From: Dehalococcoidia bacterium
Lineage (GTDB): Bacteria; Chloroflexota; Dehalococcoidia; UBA2247
Reading direction: 5' to 3'
DNA: 15,996 nt
NCBI GenBank assembly: GCA_021159955.1
Contig: JAGHDJ010000005.1
Location: forward strand, 1-15,996
The notes beneath the pieces are model-generated. The model was not told the origin of the DNA. It worked only from the letters and a program-made list of their open reading frames with translations, and made no database searches. Positions 12,608-15,996 of the stretch are shown piece by piece. The translations under genes and the position numbers were made by a program. The first letter of the stretch is position 1; each line of letters opens with the position of its first letter.

Positions 12608-14851
12608 ATGAAGCGTGACAAGTCGGCTGCAATTGATGAGCTTCTGTCGAAAGCAGGGAAATATCTCCTCTCCGATGACAAACTGCGCATGATAGAGCGG
12701 GCTTATTATGTCGCCTCTCAGGCACATGAGGGGCAGAAACGCCTCTCTGGCGAACCCTATATCTCACATCCACTGGAGACCGCCCTCATTCTTGCTGATC
12801 TGCGGATGGATGCAAGCTCTCTTTGTGCTGCCTTACTTCATGACGTGGTGGAAGACAGCGATGTTCCATTGTCCCGGATAGAAGATGAGTTTGGGGCTGA
12901 AGTGGCAAGACTAGTTGATGGGGTTACCAAGCTGAATAAGGTTGTCTGGCGAATTCCAGGTGGTGAAGGTGAGGATGTTGTTGGTGGTGGCGAAAAGCAT
13001 GCTGAGAATGTGCGCCGTATGCTGGTGGCGATGGCGGAGGATATCCGCGTAGTATTTATTAAACTGGCTGATAGATTGCATAATATGAGGACACTTGATG
13101 CCTTACCCGCACGTTCTCGGCGCAGAATTGCTCGTGAAACACTGGAAATATATGCCCCCCTTGCCCATCGTTTGGGGATTTGGGAAGTAAAGGGTATCCT
13201 GGAAGATCTGGCTTTTTCCTATACCGATCCCGTGGAGTATCGCCGCATTGAGGGGTTGGTTGCCAAGAAGGGTGCTGCGGGAATGGAGCTTGTCACACGG
13301 GCAATTGAATCCCTGGAATCAGAGTTGGATAAGATGGGGATAAAGGCAGAGCTTAGTGGAAGGCAGAAAAATATCTACAGCGTTCATCAGAAGATGAAGA
13401 AGTATGCTTCTCAAGGCAGGAACTTTGGCGAGATAGATGATCTCATTGCACTGCGTGTTCTGGTGGATAAAGTTGAAGACTGTTATCGTGTTCTGGGTAT
13501 TATTCACGGTATGTGGCATCCAGTTCATGGTGGTTTTGATGACTACATTGCCAATCCAAAGGATAATAATTACCAATCTTTACATAGTGTAGTTATGTGC
13601 TTTGGGACTACTCCTCTTGAGGTGCAAATACGCACATATGAGATGCACCGCAGGGCTGAATATGGCATAGCTGCCCATTGGGTTTATAAAGAAGGAGCGG
13701 GGAGCAAGAGTGATGTGCGTTTTGAGGAGAGGATATCATGGTTACGTCAACTTGTCGAGTGGCATCGGGAACTCAGTGGCTCTACCGAGTTTTTGGAATC
13801 GGTAAGGACGGATATCTTTGATGATCAGGTTTTTGTTTATACTCCCAAGGGTGAGATAAAAGACTTACCCGCGGGTTCTACTCCTCTTGATTTTGCTTAT
13901 AGAATTCACAGTGAATTGGGTCACCGCTGCATTGGTGCCAAGATTAACGGGAGACTGACTTCCTTAAATACTCCTTTAAGCAGTGGTGATACTGTGGAGG
14001 TTATCGTTGGCAAGAGAAAGGGTCCCAGCCGTGATTGGTTAAACGCCAACCTGGGTTATGTTAAGACATCTCAGGCAAGACAGAGGATAAGGCAGTGGTT
14101 TAAGAAAGAGGAAAGAGGGGAAAACATTGAGCGTGGCAAGGAGATTCTGAGTAAAGAATTGCATCGTATGGGCATCACCGTATTTGGTTATGGAAAGATT
14201 GCCTTGCTGTTTCGCTTTAACAGTGAAGAAGATTTCTATGCTGCCATTGGCTTTGGTGAAATTAGTCCTCATCAGATTACCCATAAATTACTCTCCAGGA
14301 CAAAAGCTCTGCACGTTCTGGAGAAGGATACCGGTAAGCCAGCGGCTACGCTGGCACCAGCTTCTGATATTCAGGTGCTGGGTGTTGGTAATATGCTTAC
14401 TCACCTGGCAAATTGTTGTCACCCTGTTCCGGGAGATGAGATTGTGGGTTACATTACTCGTGGCAGGGGTGTCAGTGTTCATCGCAAGAACTGTCCCAAT
14501 ATTGTGCATGAGGGTGAAACGGAACGCTTAATTCCCGTTGAGTGGGGACGCATAGATCGTCTTTACCCCGTTACTATTCGTCTTGAGGCATGGGATAGAG
14601 TCGGGTTGGCTCGTGATATCAGCAGTGTTGTGGCAGGTGAAGCAGTGAACATCAGCAGGATGAGCATTGATAACCACGATGATTATACCACTACTGTATT
14701 CCTAGTGGTGGAAACCAGGGGGATTGAACAGCTGAGTAACATCATCGCTAACCTGGAGGGTGTCAGTGGGGTAGAAAGTGTGAATCGCAGTATGGGGGCA
14801 GGTGCGCAGGGTATAACGGGTGAGTCCATCGATGCTTACGGTGTGTATTAG
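12608..14851 (+). CDS. relA: bifunctional (p)ppGpp synthetase/hydrolase, long RelA/SpoT (Rel) type
   Basis: This enzyme makes and degrades the stringent-response alarmone. The 747 residues follow the long RSH order. First is the HD hydrolase with His54, HD at 78-79 and Asp155 in KLADRLHNMRT, all intact, so hydrolase activity is expected. The synthetase follows with GRQKNIYSVHQKM (251-263), EIDDLIALRV (275-284), DDYIANPKDNNYQSLHS (311-327) and EVQIRTYEMH (338-347). The TGS domain VFVYTPKGEIKDLPAGSTP spans 408-426, the zinc-finger-like CCHPVPGDEIVGYITRGRGV 603-622, and a C-terminal ACT domain about 655-735. A Gly-rich loop (118-129) within the hydrolase domain looks longer than usual. The start has GGGGGA eight bases upstream. 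It is divergent from the division cluster, so growth signalling and division share one control region. Confidence 0.96.
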   Translation: MKRDKSAAIDELLSKAGKYLLSDDKLRMIERAYYVASQAHEGQKRLSGEPYISHPLETALILADLRMDASSLCAALLHDVVEDSDVPLSRIEDEFGAEVARLVDGVTKLNKVVWRIPGGEGEDVVGGGEKHAENVRRMLVAMAEDIRVVFIKLADRLHNMRTLDALPARSRRRIARETLEIYAPLAHRLGIWEVKGILEDLAFSYTDPVEYRRIEGLVAKKGAAGMELVTRAIESLESELDKMGIKAELSGRQKNIYSVHQKMKKYASQGRNFGEIDDLIALRVLVDKVEDCYRVLGIIHGMWHPVHGGFDDYIANPKDNNYQSLHSVVMCFGTTPLEVQIRTYEMHRRAEYGIAAHWVYKEGAGSKSDVRFEERISWLRQLVEWHRELSGSTEFLESVRTDIFDDQVFVYTPKGEIKDLPAGSTPLDFAYRIHSELGHRCIGAKINGRLTSLNTPLSSGDTVEVIVGKRKGPSRDWLNANLGYVKTSQARQRIRQWFKKEERGENIERGKEILSKELHRMGITVFGYGKIALLFRFNSEEDFYAAIGFGEISPHQITHKLLSRTKALHVLEKDTGKPAATLAPASDIQVLGVGNMLTHLANCCHPVPGDEIVGYITRGRGVSVHRKNCPNIVHEGETERLIPVEWGRIDRLYPVTIRLEAWDRVGLARDISSVVAGEAVNISRMSIDNHDDYTTTVFLVVETRGIEQLSNIIANLEGVSGVESVNRSMGAGAQGITGESIDAYGVY

Positions 14852-14974
14852 TCGAACCTTTATCTTTTACTTGTCATCGCTCCTTCATTATCGGTAGAGG
14901 TGGTCTGACTTATCGGACTCTCGTATGTCAGAGGGGTCGAGGATAAGATGTGCCACTAATCGTATGAGCGAGTA

Positions 14975-14997
14975 TAGCATTTGCAATACGCAAGCTA
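14975..14997 (+). other. RNA-type hairpin in the relA/dehydrogenase gap
   Basis: TAGC, a two-base bulge and TTGC pair with GCAA and GCTA around the loop AATAC, an 8-bp interrupted stem. It is nested within the longer-range arms GAGT/ACTC and GTGCCACT/AGTGGcgCAC. It is not followed by a T run on the plus strand, so it is not a standard relA terminator. Confidence 0.4.
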
Positions 14998-15009
14998 AAA
15001 AGCTATTAT
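14981..15009 (+). promoter_or_regulatory. candidate promoter of the nucleotide-sugar dehydrogenase gene
   Basis: TTGCAA (14981-14986), a 17-nt spacer and TATTAT (15004-15009) give a plausible promoter. The expected start is near 15016, leaving a leader of about 136 nt. It overlaps the hairpin at 14975-14997, so DNA symmetry and promoter may be linked. Confidence 0.45.
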
Positions 15010-15151
15010 CGTGTTTGCAAACTCAGATACAGTGGCGCACGCTTTAACATAAGTTTAGGGCCGACTAATACTGGTAGTGTATCTATTGGATGTGGTTATA
15101 TAAATGGTGGGGTGCTGCCGCGAAGAGACTTACTGAAAAGGAAGAGGGATA

Positions 15152-15996
15152 TTGGAAAAGGACATTTTAATAATTGGCTCAGGGGTGGTTGGCAGCGCAA
15201 CAGGTAAGGGGTTTGTGACTAAAGGACATCGCGTTGTGTTTTATGATACAGACCGCGATGTTCTCAACAAGCTTAGTAAAGAGGGTCTCCGTGTATGTGA
15301 GGATTATGACCTTGGCAACTTCGATGTGAGTATGGTATGTGTTTCAACTCCAGTAGCTGACGGGAGTATTGACTTAAGTTTTTTTGATGATGCGATTGAG
15401 AAACTGGGGACCAAACTGGCTGTCGTTAGTAGCCACCACCTGGTGGTGGTCAGAAGCACCGTTCTTCCTGGAACTACTGAGGAGAGGGTAATCCCGATGC
15501 TGGAGCGCTGCTCGGGAAAGAAGGTAAGGGATGATTTTGATGCGTGCTTCAACCCTGAGTTTCTCAGAGAGTCCAGAGCAGGGGAAGACTTTATCCATCC
15601 ATGGGTGATAGCTATTGGCACCTATGACCAAGCGTCGGTTATGATGCTGGATTCTCTCTACCGACCGTTTGAAGCGGAAATCATATATGACGGAACCAGG
15701 GTGATTGAGATGGCAAAGTATGTTCATAACCTGTTCAATGCTACCAAGATAAGCTTCTTCAACGAAATCTATACGGTGTGTCAGAGCTTGGGTATTGACG
15801 GTGATGCGGTGAGTTCCCTGGTGGCAAAGTCGGCAGAGGGGCTGTGGAATCCCGAGTACGGGATTAAGGGGGGGAGTCCATACGGCGGTACCTGCCTGCC
15901 CAAAGATACCCGTGCATTCCGCGGCTTTGCTCGCCAACATAACCTCAACCACATCCTGCTGGATGCCGTTATCAGGGTCAATGAAGAAATGGGGGA
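15152..15996 (+). CDS. UDP-glucose/GDP-mannose dehydrogenase family protein, N-terminal part (runs off the window)
   Basis: The first 281 codons are present. Such enzymes oxidise a nucleotide-sugar C6 alcohol to the uronic acid with two NAD+, feeding surface polysaccharide or glycan synthesis. The Rossmann motif GSGVVGSATG is at 9-18, CVSTPV at 63-68, RSTVLPGTTEE at 101-111, NPEFLRES at 134-141, EMAKYVHNLFNATK at 186-199, and the catalytic-cysteine motif GGTCLPKDT at 245-253 with Cys248. The start is TTG at 15152. An in-frame stop at 15134 leaves no earlier option, the Rossmann strand begins directly, and AAGGA lies nine bases upstream. Sugar specificity cannot be told. In a wall-less organism the product may go into an S-layer glycan or capsule; this is inference. 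Confidence 0.9.
   Translation, partial: MEKDILIIGSGVVGSATGKGFVTKGHRVVFYDTDRDVLNKLSKEGLRVCEDYDLGNFDVSMVCVSTPVADGSIDLSFFDDAIEKLGTKLAVVSSHHLVVVRSTVLPGTTEERVIPMLERCSGKKVRDDFDACFNPEFLRESRAGEDFIHPWVIAIGTYDQASVMMLDSLYRPFEAEIIYDGTRVIEMAKYVHNLFNATKISFFNEIYTVCQSLGIDGDAVSSLVAKSAEGLWNPEYGIKGGSPYGGTCLPKDTRAFRGFARQHNLNHILLDAVIRVNEEMG

Larger units (their letters stand above)
14852..15151. other. 300-bp intergenic region with nested inverted repeats, possible structured leader or small RNA
   Basis: No convincing gene or clear relA terminator is present. Pairing elements are TCTGAC/GTCAGA (14904-14909, 14927-14932), GTGCCACT (14950-14957) with AGTGGcgCAC (15031-15040), GAGT/ACTC (14970-14973, 15021-15024), a hairpin at 14975-14997 and the 10-bp palindrome GTTTGCAAAC (15013-15022). 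A candidate promoter sits at 14981-15009. I could not match it to a known riboswitch or RNA class. Confidence 0.45.

Noticed and set aside
14881..14960. Possible tRNA-like segment with GGGGTCGAGG resembling a T-arm
   Set aside because: No cloverleaf, no anticodon arm and no acceptor stem could be drawn.
14965..15048. 27-codon small ORF (MSEYSICNTQ...) in the relA downstream gap
   Set aside because: It has no Shine-Dalgarno and lies on paired arms of the predicted fold; its coding nature is unsupported.
15090..15170. 26-codon Trp/Lys-rich ORF (MWLYKWWGAA...) overlapping the dehydrogenase start
   Set aside because: There is no ribosome site before its ATG. A leader peptide role is possible, but nothing beyond the frame supports it.

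Overview
This window reads as chromosomal DNA of a peptidoglycan-free bacterium, most likely a Dehalococcoidia-type member of the Chloroflexota. That placement is inferred from three things. The FtsZ N-terminus and the mraZ-rsmH-ftsA-ftsZ cluster lack all murein genes. A benzoyl-CoA reductase/2-hydroxyacyl-CoA dehydratase-type activase operon is present. Base composition is moderate. No marker such as 16S rRNA is present, so the placement is not proven. There are 15 protein genes (one cut by each window edge), no tRNA or rRNA, no insertion sequence and no CRISPR array.

Layout. (1) 1-2420, minus strand: thiL-tsaE-tsaB-thioesterase, tightly coupled (ATGA overlap, then a 17-bp overlap), from a near-consensus promoter whose start point falls on the thiL ATG, so thiL is probably leaderless. 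(2) 2523-6626, plus strand: two paralogous activase-related proteins, an ASKHA-type activase with both iron-sulfur cysteines, and thioredoxin reductase. The last two are joined by a GTGA overlap. (3) 6610-8047, minus strand: an unrecognised TIM-barrel-like protein and a Fur-family regulator, each with its own promoter. (4) 8175-12315, minus strand: a reduced division cluster, mraZ-rsmH-ftsA-ftsZ, closed by a strong hairpin terminator. A TTGACA promoter is covered by four 10-bp-periodic GTGGT repeats, which look like MraZ operators. (5) 12560-14851, plus strand: a full-length Rel/SpoT (p)ppGpp synthetase-hydrolase, divergent from mraZ. (6) 14852-15151: a 300-bp non-coding stretch with nested inverted repeats. 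(7) 15152 to the edge, plus strand: a UDP-glucose/GDP-mannose dehydrogenase starting with TTG.

How the genes fit together. The first operon combines the last step of thiamine diphosphate synthesis with two subunits of the tRNA t6A machinery. The second is a complete set of ATP-driven reductive-activation proteins without an adjacent catalytic dehydratase or reductase. The division cluster keeps the transcriptional regulator, the 16S rRNA methyltransferase and the two cytoskeletal proteins, and has nothing for wall synthesis. Most start codons were chosen by Shine-Dalgarno position or promoter position, and several are not ATG (GTG for ftsZ and trxB; TTG for rsmH and the dehydrogenase). Points worth a second look are the MraZ operator array, an orphan Shine-Dalgarno with an ATG-TGA start-stop where ftsL-to-ftsQ genes would normally lie, the leaderless thiL, the split activase operon, the FtsZ tail, and the folded intergenic region near 15 kb. 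I saw no clear evidence of a wholly new defence or mobile system here.
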